Counted from the first letter of the stretch, positions 11,001-17,632 are shown. The stretch is 45,048 nt of DNA from Lentisphaeria bacterium UBA1732 (GCA_002315855.1 DCIG01000081.1:1-45048); one strand, 5' to 3'. Numbers and translations are program-made. Notes: generated from the letters alone by a model not told the origin.

Positions 11001-14000
11001 CGGCAGAAGGCGAATGCATGACGGTTGACAGCATTGTCATGGCCGAAGGCGGTCAGATTTACATCAATGCAGCCGCTATTGACTTCGGCGGAGTCCAGCT
11101 GTACAAGGTCATTGATGCGGCAGACGGCATCTCCAATGCCACATTCACGGTCCTCGACGACAAGGCAGGTCTCTACACGGTTGTCGATGAAGAAACAGGT
11201 CTCATCAAGGAAGTCGACCTGATCAGCCACTACAATCTGTATCTTGACACCAGCTACACCGATGAAATTTCCGGCAGCGTATTCGAAGCCACAGGCGATA
11301 TTCTGTACTTCGGCGGAAACGCATTCAATACAGCCGCAGCTCTGCGCAGCGCGACCACTGAAGTCAATGGCGGAACCATTTTCGTCACGAACAGAGGCGC
11401 AACACCGGGCGCACTCAATACCTCCATCTACGGCGGTTACGGTTATGACATGGTCATCGACGGTGCAACTGCAACGAACGTCTACGGCGGTCAGCATCAG
11501 GGCAATGAAATTGTCTACGGCAGCCCGGATGAAGAAAGCACCCGCTACGTCGTGATTAAGAATTCCCGTATCACCGGCGGCGGCGATCATGCAGGTGTGT
11601 TCGCTCTGGACGGAAACGGCGGCACAGCCACCCATACCCAGATCTGCTACTCCAACGTTGACATGACCATCGAAAACTCCACCGTGGCTCTGATCGGCAT
11701 GGCGTTTGCAGATGAAGACGGTGCACAGTCCCGTACTCACATGTACGGCGACATCAAGTTCTCCGCCAAGGATTCCAACCTTACCGGCCCGATCTATATC
11801 ACCTACGGCAGCGTCGGCGATACAGAAAACAGAGTCAATGCGGACATCACATTCGAAAATGTTACCGCAGGAAACAACTTCTGGGGTATCCGCTGCAATG
11901 AAGCAGCCGGCGAATTTGCATCTCTCGATTACTTCGACACCATCACGGTCAACGTGAAGGATTCCAGCTTCGGCGGCTTCGGCGGCATCTGCCAGTGGGG
12001 CGGCGGCGCGGACGCAATTATCAGCGTTGATTGCTTCGAATTCAATATCTCCGGTACCGCGAACAGCTTCAATGACATCCACGGTCATATCTATGCCTGG
12101 GGATCCTATCCCGGTTTCATGGAAGAAGGCGAAACTGCTATCCTGAATATCGGTAATGAAGACGGTTCCGCAATGACCATGAATGTGAACAGCACCATTC
12201 TCGGTTTCAGCGAAATCAATATCGGCGAAAACGTTGAAGTCGTTGCAGGCTCCACCGTTATGGCAGAACTGGGCGACAGCAAGATCACGATGGATATTTC
12301 CTCCTCGATCAAGTCCAACGGCGTTGTGTATGCAGACTCTCTGTATGTCAATGCAGATGACTATGAAGGCGGCGACAAGGTTGTTATTTCCGGTTCCACC
12401 ATGGCAATCGGCAGCGGCGAAGTCAGCAACTATGATTACAATGTGCAGATCGGTACCAAGGCCGTCGTCGTGTACGACAGCACCGTTACCAACGCATACG
12501 TGAATCTGGATATGGAAGATGGTCTTGCATTCACAGGCGATGTTGATGCACTGACCGGCGACATCATGGTTTACAATGATGGATATGCGAACGGCCAGAA
12601 CCTGACCGACAACTTCGATACTGCAAAAGACCTTGTCGGCGAAGACTACAGCATCTACCTGGTGGGCGGCACCATCGGTGAAGCCGCAACAGAAAAAGTT
12701 TCCGGCTCAACCGGTTATCTGTATGCAGACGGCAAGTCCATCGTGGTTGAAGACGCATTGTTTGCCAATGATGTGATTCTCACCAGCGAATACAGCGGCG
12801 AAATCGAAAGCACCAGCGTTACCCTGAGCGGCGGTACCTACAACGGCACCGTTTTCATGGCCGCTGAAGATTACACGGTCGTGGATGCCAAGCTGTATCT
12901 GTCCAGCATCAACAGCGATATTACCATCGACGGTGCAAATGACTACACCGAAACGAGCAGCGTCTACATCACCGGTTCTGCAACCGTGAAGGAAATCGTG
13001 AACGTTGACAGCCTGACCTTCAATATGGCTGACGGCGCCAAGGAACTGAAGCTGACAAACAACTTCCAGGGCAATATCACAATCGATGTTACCGATTATG
13101 ATATGGGCGGCAGCCAGGCCATCCTGACCCAGGCCAGTGCTTTTGACCTGAGCAAGGTTACCATGGTCGGCAACGACTCCGGCAGATATTCATTCACGAA
13201 CCTCGACGGCAGTCTGTATGTCTATGATTCCGTGAACGTGAGCAATACTTACGTTTGCCAGGAATGGACAGCAACCACCGTTCCTCCTGTCTATCGCGGC
13301 TCCTTCCTCACCTGGAACAAGAACGCATTCAATACACTGGAAGACGGTCTTGCCGCAGTGGCAGAAGGCTGTGCAGTGTATCTGAAGGGCGGCACCTACG
13401 GTGCATTCACCTCGGAAGCCAACCTCGTGATTACGGAACTCGTTACCGTGGACGGCATTCTCGATGCATCGAACGTTACGGTTACCATTGATGCCACCGA
13501 CTTTGATTTCGGCGGCGCCAAGTACATCAAGGTTCTCGATGTTGCAGAAGGCAGCACCTTCGGTACCGTGAATCTGATTAACCAGAAGAGCTCGACCTAT
13601 CTGTTCAAGATGGATGAAGACTATTATCTGGCGGATCTCTCCTCCGGTAATGCCTACTACAACAGCTCCATCCGCGATCAGGTCAAGATCAACGAAATGA
13701 CCGGCGAAGTCATGATTCTGGGCGTGAACTACGAATGGTACTCCATGACGACTGCAGCCAACGAAGTCGTCAAGGGCGGCACGCTGTTCATCGATCAGAC
13801 TTTCCGCACCAATGAATCCACGCTGCCTGCCGGTATTTTCGATTGCGTGATTACCGGTACCTCCATCGGCGCAGCATGGCACATGCAGCCGCAGACCAAC
13901 GGAACCATCACCGGCGACCTGAACCTGCTCATCAAGGATTCCTACATCCAGAGCAACTGGCTCGTCGGCCGTGGTAACAACTACCAGGATGAAAGAACCT

Positions 14001-16780
14001 TCAACGGCAAGATCAATGTTGCAATCGAAGGCTGCACAGTCGGTCAGCTTGACCTCGGTATCCGTACCGTCTACTCTCAGGGCTTCAAGGTATCCATTAA
14101 GGATTCTCTCCTGACCGGAGTGTTCGGTGAAAGCGATGACCAGGCCGGTCTCTCCGATGACTCCCCGGTTCGCGGCGGCACGACAGAACTGAGCATCGTC
14201 AACTGCACAGTTGTTTCCGGCAGCTCTCATCGTATCGCTCTGTATCGTCCGGGCTGGGACTACACCGCAAATGCCATCATCACCATCGAAGATTCCAATC
14301 TTGGTGACTGGATTGTGGGTGTTACCGGTCCTGCCAACAACAAGGCACCGGAAGGCACCGTTACGGTCAACTTCGCAGGTTCCACCGTTGCACAGCTGCG
14401 CGGCGCCAAGTGCTCCAGCGATAATGACGGTTCCGTTTCGATTTTTGCCAAGACCCTGAATCTCTACGGCGGCGAAAGCTATGTTGCACACTATGCACAG
14501 CGCTTCAACCACCTGAACATCACGGTCCAGAACGAAACCGAAGATCAGAAGGGTACACTGCTCGTTGCCGAAACTCTGCGTCTGCAGGATGACAATGACA
14601 ACGTTGCCAGCATCACCATCGATCTGACCGGCTATACCGGCGGTTCCCGTCAGGTTGTCCGCACGTTCGGTACAGCTGCAGACCAGGGCCTGCGCATTAC
14701 CGATATGAACAACGGCGGCGCAATGCACATTGTTACCCCGACCATCAAGGGTTCCACGGAATTCAAGGGTATCATGGGCAGACATGCAGTTGCGATCTAC
14801 AGAGATGCAGACCTGCAGAAGGCCACCTACATCGGCAGTTACACCGCTGACAACAACGCTGATATGTCCTACAACAATCAGGACGTCCTCGTTGTCGGAA
14901 CCAACGCGTTCAGCGACTTCGATGAAGGTTTTGCACGTGCAGGGGAGGTCAGCTCCGATCTGTACATTGCAAGCGGCACCTACACCGGTCTTTCCCAGTT
15001 CAACTTCACCGGCAAGTTTGAAATCAACACCGGTGCTGTTCTGGCTTACGGCGATATCGAAACCATCACCATTACCGGCGAGTTCGTGAACAACGGTACC
15101 TTCACGGTTGATCCGTCCCTGTTCGACAAGACCGTCGGCTATGCCAAGGTTCTGTCCGCCACCAGTATCACCGGCGCCGGCAAGTATGATTCCGGTTCTG
15201 ATGAATGGAAGTTCATCCGTGTTGCAAATGATCTGTATATTGCAGCCTTGCAGGATGAAACCTTCGTCAGTGCTGACTGGGCAGAATACTCCTTCGGAGA
15301 TAAGGTCCAAGGTGGTCTTCTTACCATCGGTGTCAATGCATTCGGTGATACAGATACAGCCAAGACCATGACTGCTGAAGGCGGCAAGATTACAATCGTT
15401 GCCGGTTCCACACCCACAGTGTTTGACGGCGGTATCAGCGGTACGACTGTTTCCGGCGTCCTTTATGCCAGCGGTTCGAATGTCGAATTCAATAACGACG
15501 TCATTTCTGCCAATACATTCGCAGGTGATGGTACTCCGGGCAGCAAGAGTGTTGCTGTCGAAGGCACTACCATTACTGCGGGACACCTGTATACTAATGA
15601 GTATAAAGGCGGTATTGTTCAGGAAGGCAATCGTTCGAATGTGACCGTGAACGTGGCAAATACAGAACTTTCCGGTTCTCAGCGCAGTGTGTTCGGTGGT
15701 GCCAGTGTCAAAGGTACAAATACCATCCTTGAAAACCATACGGTTACTGCAACGGATACCAAAGCTGCCTACTATGTTGGCGGCAATCGTATTGCAGGTG
15801 CATTGACCACAGAAGGCGATTATAACCTGACTCTGAACAATTGCTCTGCTATGGATGAAAAATCTTCTCAGATTGTGATGGCAGGTTCTCTGATCGTTAC
15901 CGGCGGAAGTGAAACCCGTACAGGCAATACCACGATCAGCATCAATGGCGGAAGAGTGAATTCTGCGATTTACGGTGGTTCCATGATTCAGGGAACCACA
16001 GGTGAAGAATTCTCTTCCATCACCGGTAATATCACGATGAGTATCGGCGGTGATTTCCAAATGAACAAAGGAGCTTTCCTTTATGGTGCATCCGGTTCTT
16101 CCAAGGTCGCAAGCACCAATGACGGAAAAGTCAAAGTGACCGGCGATGTCGCAATTACCATTGACTTCAGCGAAGGTGCTGTCCTCGGCAATTATGTATA
16201 TGCCGGCGGTTATGCGAATACTGAAGTGGAAGGCAATGCGTCTATCACCTTGAAAGGTACACCTGTCAATCCGATTCAGACAACCTTCAAACTCGACAGC
16301 CGTAATGGTCAGTTCGGTTCCGAACTGGTTTCCGGCGAACGCGAACTGAAGTTTACAGGATTTGTCGGTCAAGTGAACGGCGACATTATCTCTGTCAGCA
16401 AGATTACAATCGACAAAGATTCCTCGGTCGGATTGGGCTCTGAAAATCTGAATTTCTACGATGTCAACTGGGATATTTCCGGAACTGCCGGCACAACCGG
16501 TGTTAAGATTGATCATGATTTTGAAGCAGCTTTCACTGCTTCTAATGAATTCAATCTTACCTGTGAAGGCCTTGAAGAAGGAAATTCCTGGAAGGTTCTG
16601 GATGTTGCAGACGATGTTTCCCTGCTCGACAAGGGCTTCGGAGATGCAAGCATTACCTTCAATGGCGAAGAAATGATTTTCGTGGATGAAGATACAGGCT
16701 GGATCAGTGACAGCGGTACTTACATGCTGAAGATTGAAGAAGAAACAGGTGATCTCATCGCTTCTTTGGCTGAGCTGTAA
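2069..16780 (+). CDS. Giant beta-strand-repeat protein, 4,903 residues
   Basis: Probable surface or secreted adhesin-like protein; function unknown. The start ATG follows AGGAGA by 8 bases. The sequence is Gly/Asn/Asp/Thr-rich, acidic and poor in Cys, with alternating short beta-strand patterns typical of right-handed beta-helices. About 17 divergent modules open with an aromatic strand (forms like YFNTSW, YLDANF, YYDAGY), then a Gly turn and, in many, a NAF motif (WNNNAF, GVNAF). They start near residues 4, 402, 597, 1018, 1253, 1430, 1872, 2106, 2298, 2688, 2863, 3056, 3475, 3725, 3861, 4251 and 4397. Most modules close with a strand such as IDVTGYTGGS. There is no N-terminal signal peptide: the first module begins within a few residues of Met1. 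I see no autotransporter barrel, LPXTG or PEP-CTERM tail; the C-terminus ends IASLAEL. Export, if any, may use a type I-like or unknown route. The last ~500 residues use different codons from the rest. Confidence 0.9.
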   Translation: MSKNIYIDSTFTEESVSGQTSIYTGEELVWGVNAFATLNAASEAYDTDGTIYLSNTTLSAEYIPQAGYNLFLDKVTAAAITGAAGTTVETLSGVTAASIVGFDKVTITADQMLNVTDALSADTLEIKGDLAQRVLVKAGSIDFTDVPESIGLNVTANGSFVVNKTGKVYLGNQGVYDTRNGQARYNDYLFLDNGVNEVANTAYSLSNAKALAGADGTVVMTADLSKSGKVFAEGFKFAVSGAQVDTLYGDGVAAAAARAELTVSGTSSQVKNIYAAYKGITGDSLITVSDTTVAGVIDGSDSKVAGDSKLVLSGRVNAGTVTGFNTITIDGTGALVLTGAFDAAGTNITIDASQYTGASKKLVKGASVTVNSDLINFIAGEEGQQIVVGTDYIAITTNKVVEAFVNGDWNSSNVPDTYGDSMLTWNVNAFNNVTDALAALEENGQALYLVGGSITGDVNASNYALTIDNTDVNGSITGNGGTMVLKGSSEITGSLTNISSITWTPENGDVFTVGEGTVSANMTIDASKYVLAEDQLLQIVDADLAYRLEQVSDIKRGGENVYRKIVTSTITVNGTNYAVAVGDTGVYLRDFTHLNNRTYYSLNWSAADTGTRIGDDVIYFDRNARTTLSALCNDNTAVGGIITCYLNDNQTLNFEQDKLLSGFVVNGGTVNNFRSGKNGATDPVNFGRTLTFNNVLIATGGDRWLGAGTNWTRTRTRLDTGAYAAGGMQRQYGNIDLIVNGGTTSGSSNNFRMFTWTQMWGDANITFTGTRLDSDFQGIGDVSFEGIWDGDTFVRNAQLNLSFIDCTSVNGKWYGARSGGWATEDSNTFGQLVDINFTFQNTRITGSRISTNRWTDGANWTQGTVVFDVTASYLGDNISATDNSYREDMATWREKVINVHYDAKYDNNNSYITNAHWFNIVNIEAAARLRGETFNFHKTDETYAQAHAIESLKDQATGIQNAINVNAEGYTGKSKIVFQYGTVNNGDTVQVSVTGSELYDAYFTKDFTTVALLEKNSDVYFNAGYSTDAPVSELDGVSVAFVGGATDESLGNAVASLSEAKDLVDGRTGAKIIFTGDSREEAEALELDAEGYTLQVSGGSVTELIGAGSSADSVNLIVDGRAAVDKITVATATVSGDATVTLDGATIGGNVNGSDAKVAGTSELKLFNTTTVEGSVSGFNTITVDATAKLYAQSVNATNIQIDVADYTGSSCLISSVTGTITGNVSVINNSEGIYSARIVSGNKLFLISSVPTDTYFNTSWDSSIENTEYNGTVLVWNNNAFNSAADAFGVTNKDVYMVGGTQADALDTGAVNFIVDATTYGVASLNSLSGSGKLTLNGTATFAAGATISGYSELNFTVTADTCLTLDAITLADGGTLTIDASAITDFAGQTYTLVSTANGITASNLRVSGGAFGVYNSGSEILLVKTNNLYLDANFDASISGTVNETTGEIMYFGANAFNTEAALRTGTLSNGKIYVTQDGEKTLGTSIYGGNGGYDMEVVGVNASTVYAGNHNNAFVSDEDHTVIIKNSNLASVRPYALGGANIKQVINGKTTLVIEDSVISGQVHGTLGEGDNSVVNAEVHGDIDMTIRNTSMGPGFITFGEVGKATKDEDGVITSIDERINANVVLDKVVASDNFYGIRFNDHNGENPQVMAFDKVAITITGYRGTGFYGICEWVGGTDRPVGNFFGNFDVSVSELNLSGAFQLLMTEDRMQVTEGIPVGESKVVLKNVEGYSTSNTVGGRMCGMADLVLENGVSLRVNDYLSVNAAMYSGVEGKTNDIKLAFDSVLSVANDAASDTVEVDVTGYTGGNFMVMEAGSITLNYDYNDGRVITTGDSQSDYVIFSTAYYEGTGDNKVRVFIMDTQNVSDYIYVNIDGFDGRQATQVAATGEYLFNNYYVWDDDRGEEFVFTNSSDYFDTYLLEERQAQGFYVTGGNYGDYEMYEDVDTVIGGGTFNTLTVSEAIDLSMDNGLIGTLTMDGGSFVLNGGTVSDIKAGKTDVTLNKNFNGDIEAKSIALGGNKLSGDTVSASSLTMTVNGRIDATTASFSTITIDMTGYTGETFTIGTADSFTAKLVNLVNVEEGYSYTSRVIDNNLMVISMEAGDTFANATWTQATCPVMYNGQILGWNNNAFNNVVSAINNVADGYTVYLLSDSTAFDILGKNMIIRNDANVNAITIGDISDSTEAVNSLVIDGMVTAGAIGGIESITYKAQDGCYLSGAQIELGEGQVLTIDTKALTYEGTKAALGGQSGNYFKILDSSVTVNGEAVTAANIRLTESSRFKIYETEDGIYLLNMGKVYYDAGYTTETTGTYDDETGDYLIHEVNAFSSSKGTAASTIYTGLGENMLVYDAKNGGANSVSTRDNKDINMIIQGGEWTGTIQSGCNTSDNHSINYDRYVEINGATVTGGTMYLIGAGSTNSDNYAHEPRYNGTVTALVKDSRVVASSTQGFSLTRYAVHNNDVSLTFENSVVGYDVRVTWYGVHAADTTVSLNFINSSFSAEKWIAVTQSNDIAGHIVAHIYGSSFTGSNFRFAANNRDGSMTHNAADTKFYIAGSTISGYAYGGCSGQENDNNATGVKTLYVEANEYGTESYIRCAVMFDQVVIDANATFNGERIMFTTRNGLANIVIDATGYTGGSRIVSHMTNATRSYENLSTAEDAISVTGSDDYIGVRVNAADVAIVSLKSNIYVNADYDESVNGTIINGDLLIYDVTATNDLGNGFSIVEERGNVANVVVTGGEFDDIYFDSDKTLFFADKADISVLDSVEGGTFTFKGAANMSVDGDFYATAVNANAGVALTVDGDFTAEDFVIDVTGYSGGSTRIIDADRLDVGNVTIVGDTEDNFHFLKNDGDLYLVSKTVTDTFYNKNFTSAVDGQIYNGKIVLFNGDGKNAFTSLDDATALVADGSTVYVFGGSYDDFVTDGLNFVFDGSDNPDLKGGAISMKSIDATGSKIGFAGDVSFASGSSISGAITLDFAPAEGECMTVDSIVMAEGGQIYINAAAIDFGGVQLYKVIDAADGISNATFTVLDDKAGLYTVVDEETGLIKEVDLISHYNLYLDTSYTDEISGSVFEATGDILYFGGNAFNTAAALRSATTEVNGGTIFVTNRGATPGALNTSIYGGYGYDMVIDGATATNVYGGQHQGNEIVYGSPDEESTRYVVIKNSRITGGGDHAGVFALDGNGGTATHTQICYSNVDMTIENSTVALIGMAFADEDGAQSRTHMYGDIKFSAKDSNLTGPIYITYGSVGDTENRVNADITFENVTAGNNFWGIRCNEAAGEFASLDYFDTITVNVKDSSFGGFGGICQWGGGADAIISVDCFEFNISGTANSFNDIHGHIYAWGSYPGFMEEGETAILNIGNEDGSAMTMNVNSTILGFSEINIGENVEVVAGSTVMAELGDSKITMDISSSIKSNGVVYADSLYVNADDYEGGDKVVISGSTMAIGSGEVSNYDYNVQIGTKAVVVYDSTVTNAYVNLDMEDGLAFTGDVDALTGDIMVYNDGYANGQNLTDNFDTAKDLVGEDYSIYLVGGTIGEAATEKVSGSTGYLYADGKSIVVEDALFANDVILTSEYSGEIESTSVTLSGGTYNGTVFMAAEDYTVVDAKLYLSSINSDITIDGANDYTETSSVYITGSATVKEIVNVDSLTFNMADGAKELKLTNNFQGNITIDVTDYDMGGSQAILTQASAFDLSKVTMVGNDSGRYSFTNLDGSLYVYDSVNVSNTYVCQEWTATTVPPVYRGSFLTWNKNAFNTLEDGLAAVAEGCAVYLKGGTYGAFTSEANLVITELVTVDGILDASNVTVTIDATDFDFGGAKYIKVLDVAEGSTFGTVNLINQKSSTYLFKMDEDYYLADLSSGNAYYNSSIRDQVKINEMTGEVMILGVNYEWYSMTTAANEVVKGGTLFIDQTFRTNESTLPAGIFDCVITGTSIGAAWHMQPQTNGTITGDLNLLIKDSYIQSNWLVGRGNNYQDERTFNGKINVAIEGCTVGQLDLGIRTVYSQGFKVSIKDSLLTGVFGESDDQAGLSDDSPVRGGTTELSIVNCTVVSGSSHRIALYRPGWDYTANAIITIEDSNLGDWIVGVTGPANNKAPEGTVTVNFAGSTVAQLRGAKCSSDNDGSVSIFAKTLNLYGGESYVAHYAQRFNHLNITVQNETEDQKGTLLVAETLRLQDDNDNVASITIDLTGYTGGSRQVVRTFGTAADQGLRITDMNNGGAMHIVTPTIKGSTEFKGIMGRHAVAIYRDADLQKATYIGSYTADNNADMSYNNQDVLVVGTNAFSDFDEGFARAGEVSSDLYIASGTYTGLSQFNFTGKFEINTGAVLAYGDIETITITGEFVNNGTFTVDPSLFDKTVGYAKVLSATSITGAGKYDSGSDEWKFIRVANDLYIAALQDETFVSADWAEYSFGDKVQGGLLTIGVNAFGDTDTAKTMTAEGGKITIVAGSTPTVFDGGISGTTVSGVLYASGSNVEFNNDVISANTFAGDGTPGSKSVAVEGTTITAGHLYTNEYKGGIVQEGNRSNVTVNVANTELSGSQRSVFGGASVKGTNTILENHTVTATDTKAAYYVGGNRIAGALTTEGDYNLTLNNCSAMDEKSSQIVMAGSLIVTGGSETRTGNTTISINGGRVNSAIYGGSMIQGTTGEEFSSITGNITMSIGGDFQMNKGAFLYGASGSSKVASTNDGKVKVTGDVAITIDFSEGAVLGNYVYAGGYANTEVEGNASITLKGTPVNPIQTTFKLDSRNGQFGSELVSGERELKFTGFVGQVNGDIISVSKITIDKDSSVGLGSENLNFYDVNWDISGTAGTTGVKIDHDFEAAFTASNEFNLTCEGLEEGNSWKVLDVADDVSLLDKGFGDASITFNGEEMIFVDEDTGWISDSGTYMLKIEEETGDLIASLAEL

Positions 16781-16792
16781 TGTAATTCATTC

Positions 16793-16820
16793 CTCCGGCT
16801 CACTGCGAAGTGAGCCGGAG
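16793..16820 (+). terminator. Strong hairpin with short U run after the giant gene
   Basis: A perfect 12-bp stem, CTCCGGCTCACT (16793-16804) with AGTGAGCCGGAG (16809-16820), carries a GCGA tetraloop and is followed by only three Ts. It should terminate partially or stabilise the 3' end of the giant mRNA. Some read-through into the first small-peptide gene is plausible. Confidence 0.7.
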
Positions 16821-16836
16821 TTTAACCAAAAGAAAA

Positions 16837-16861
16837 AGTTGATAAGGAGAAATTTTCAACT
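16837..16861 (+). promoter_or_regulatory. Ribosome site of peptide 1 inside a small hairpin loop
   Basis: AGTTGA (16837-16842) can pair with TCAACT (16856-16861), leaving the AAGGAGA ribosome site in the 13-base loop. The ATG follows directly after the stem. This could present or modulate the ribosome site. Confidence 0.4.
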
Positions 16862-17020
16862 ATGAATGCAGAAAAATCTCAATTTGAGTATGCTGTTCCG
16901 CTGGCGGAGCGTATTCCTGTTCAGGAAATCACTCATGCTGCAGGTGCTACCTGCCTTGGTGGATATCAGGATGATGGCTGTTCGTATGGTGATACTACTG
17001 ACGAGGAAGTTCCGGAATAA
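16862..17020 (+). CDS. Small peptide 1 (52 aa), RiPP-precursor-like
   Basis: A 52-residue peptide, paralogous to the one at 17412. The N-terminal half (FEY at 8-10, P13, AERI at 15-18, then QEITHAAG at 21-28) resembles a double-glycine leader of the Nif11/NHLP or bacteriocin style, in which an E-(L/I) pair precedes a small-residue cleavage site. The C-terminal half has two Cys (31 and 40, eight residues between), a GY...DG turn and a SYGDTTDE tail. A clean ribosome site AAGGAGA (16844-16850) precedes the ATG. It lies 81 bases after the giant gene on the same strand with no clear promoter of its own, so it probably depends on read-through from that gene. No maturase or peptidase is adjacent. 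A secreted peptide or a partner of the giant protein are both possible; I recognise no named family. Confidence 0.75.
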   Translation: MNAEKSQFEYAVPLAERIPVQEITHAAGATCLGGYQDDGCSYGDTTDEEVPE

Positions 17021-17052
17021 GTCTTGTTTTCTTTGAGAAACATCATTTTTCT

Positions 17053-17091
17053 CCTTCCAGTCAGCAATGACTGGAGGGAGAATTTTTTTTA
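17053..17091 (+). terminator. Rho-independent terminator after peptide 1
   Basis: CTCCTTCCAGTCA pairs with TGACTGGAGGGAG around a GCAA loop, with one T-G wobble, and is followed within two bases by a run of eight Ts. It is a canonical strong terminator that separates peptide 1 from peptide 2. Confidence 0.85.
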
Positions 17092-17122
17092 GAGAAATAT
17101 TTCCGAAAAAAGAAAAACAGAC

Positions 17123-17150
17123 TTGTTTTTTCATATAAATATGTTATATT
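17123..17150 (+). promoter_or_regulatory. Promoter of peptide 2
   Basis: -35 TTGTTT (17123-17128) and -10 TATATT (17145-17150), 16-base spacer. Transcription would start near 17157, leaving a leader of about 255 bases before a 52-codon gene. Confidence 0.6.
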
Positions 17151-17228
17151 ATCAGGAGTAAAGACATAATAACAGAATATCCCGTTTGGCTGCTTATGAT
17201 GGGAATTCTGCATCTGAACAATGTTGAT

Positions 17229-17276
17229 GAATCTTTTTGAGGTCATAAGGCATTCCGCTGATTCCCAAAAAGATTC
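17229..17276 (+). repeat. 11-bp inverted repeat in the peptide 2 leader
   Basis: GAATCTTTTTG (17229-17239) is perfectly complementary to CAAAAAGATTC (17266-17276), leaving a 26-base loop. It lies in the untranslated leader and could be an RNA regulatory hairpin or a DNA operator. Confidence 0.6.
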
Positions 17277-17411
17277 AAACGAATTTGTTCATTTGCCGAA
17301 GATCAAAAACAAGCGACTGCGAGATATTCTATCAGGCATTGATTTTGTGCAGAGCTGAACAGCATTTTCGCAAATGAAGTGCAAACAAAAAAGAAATGAG
17401 GAGATTCTCCA

Positions 17412-17570
17412 ATGAACGCAAGCAATCAGAAGTTTGAGTATGGTATGCCGAAAGCTGAACGTATTTCAGTGGAAGAAATCACACATGCGGCAGGATTCAC
17501 CTGTGAAGCCGGATATATGGAAGACGGCGGCAAGTGCACGTATGGCGATACAACGGATGAAGCAGTGTAA
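17412..17570 (+). CDS. Small peptide 2 (52 aa), paralogue of peptide 1
   Basis: A 52-residue peptide aligned along its whole length with peptide 1. It shares FEY (8-10), P13, AERI (15-18), EITHAAG (22-28), TC (30-31), GY (34-35), DG (38-39), a second Cys (42) and YGDTTDE (44-50). Spacing between the Cys is ten residues instead of eight. ISVEEITHAAG resembles the LSxEELxxxAGG end of Nif11/NHLP-type leaders, but the residue after the Gly is Phe here and Ala in peptide 1, so cleavage there is uncertain. The ribosome site GAGGAGA (17398-17404) lies 7 bases before the ATG. The gene has its own promoter and a long leader. The putative core region is conserved between the two copies, unlike hypervariable bacteriocin cores, which hints at a structural or signalling role. 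Confidence 0.75.
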   Translation: MNASNQKFEYGMPKAERISVEEITHAAGFTCEAGYMEDGGKCTYGDTTDEAV

Positions 17571-17632
17571 CGTTATAAAAGGATGAGGATTCTATCCATT
17601 CATTCTTGATAACGGATTCAGGTATTGGGAAA

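Larger units (their letters stand above)
17021..17411. other. Intergenic region between the two peptide genes
   Basis: 391 bases with no gene. It contains the terminator of peptide 1 (about 17053-17091), a sigma70-like promoter (17123-17150) and a ~255-base leader for peptide 2 with an 11-bp inverted repeat (17229-17276). Confidence 0.65.

Noticed and set aside
2111..16516. Very long minus-strand reading frames opposite the giant gene (each 900-1,180 codons)
   Set aside because: They mirror the biased codon use of the plus-strand gene, have no ribosome sites and encode Cys/Val/Asp-rich sequences with no family features.
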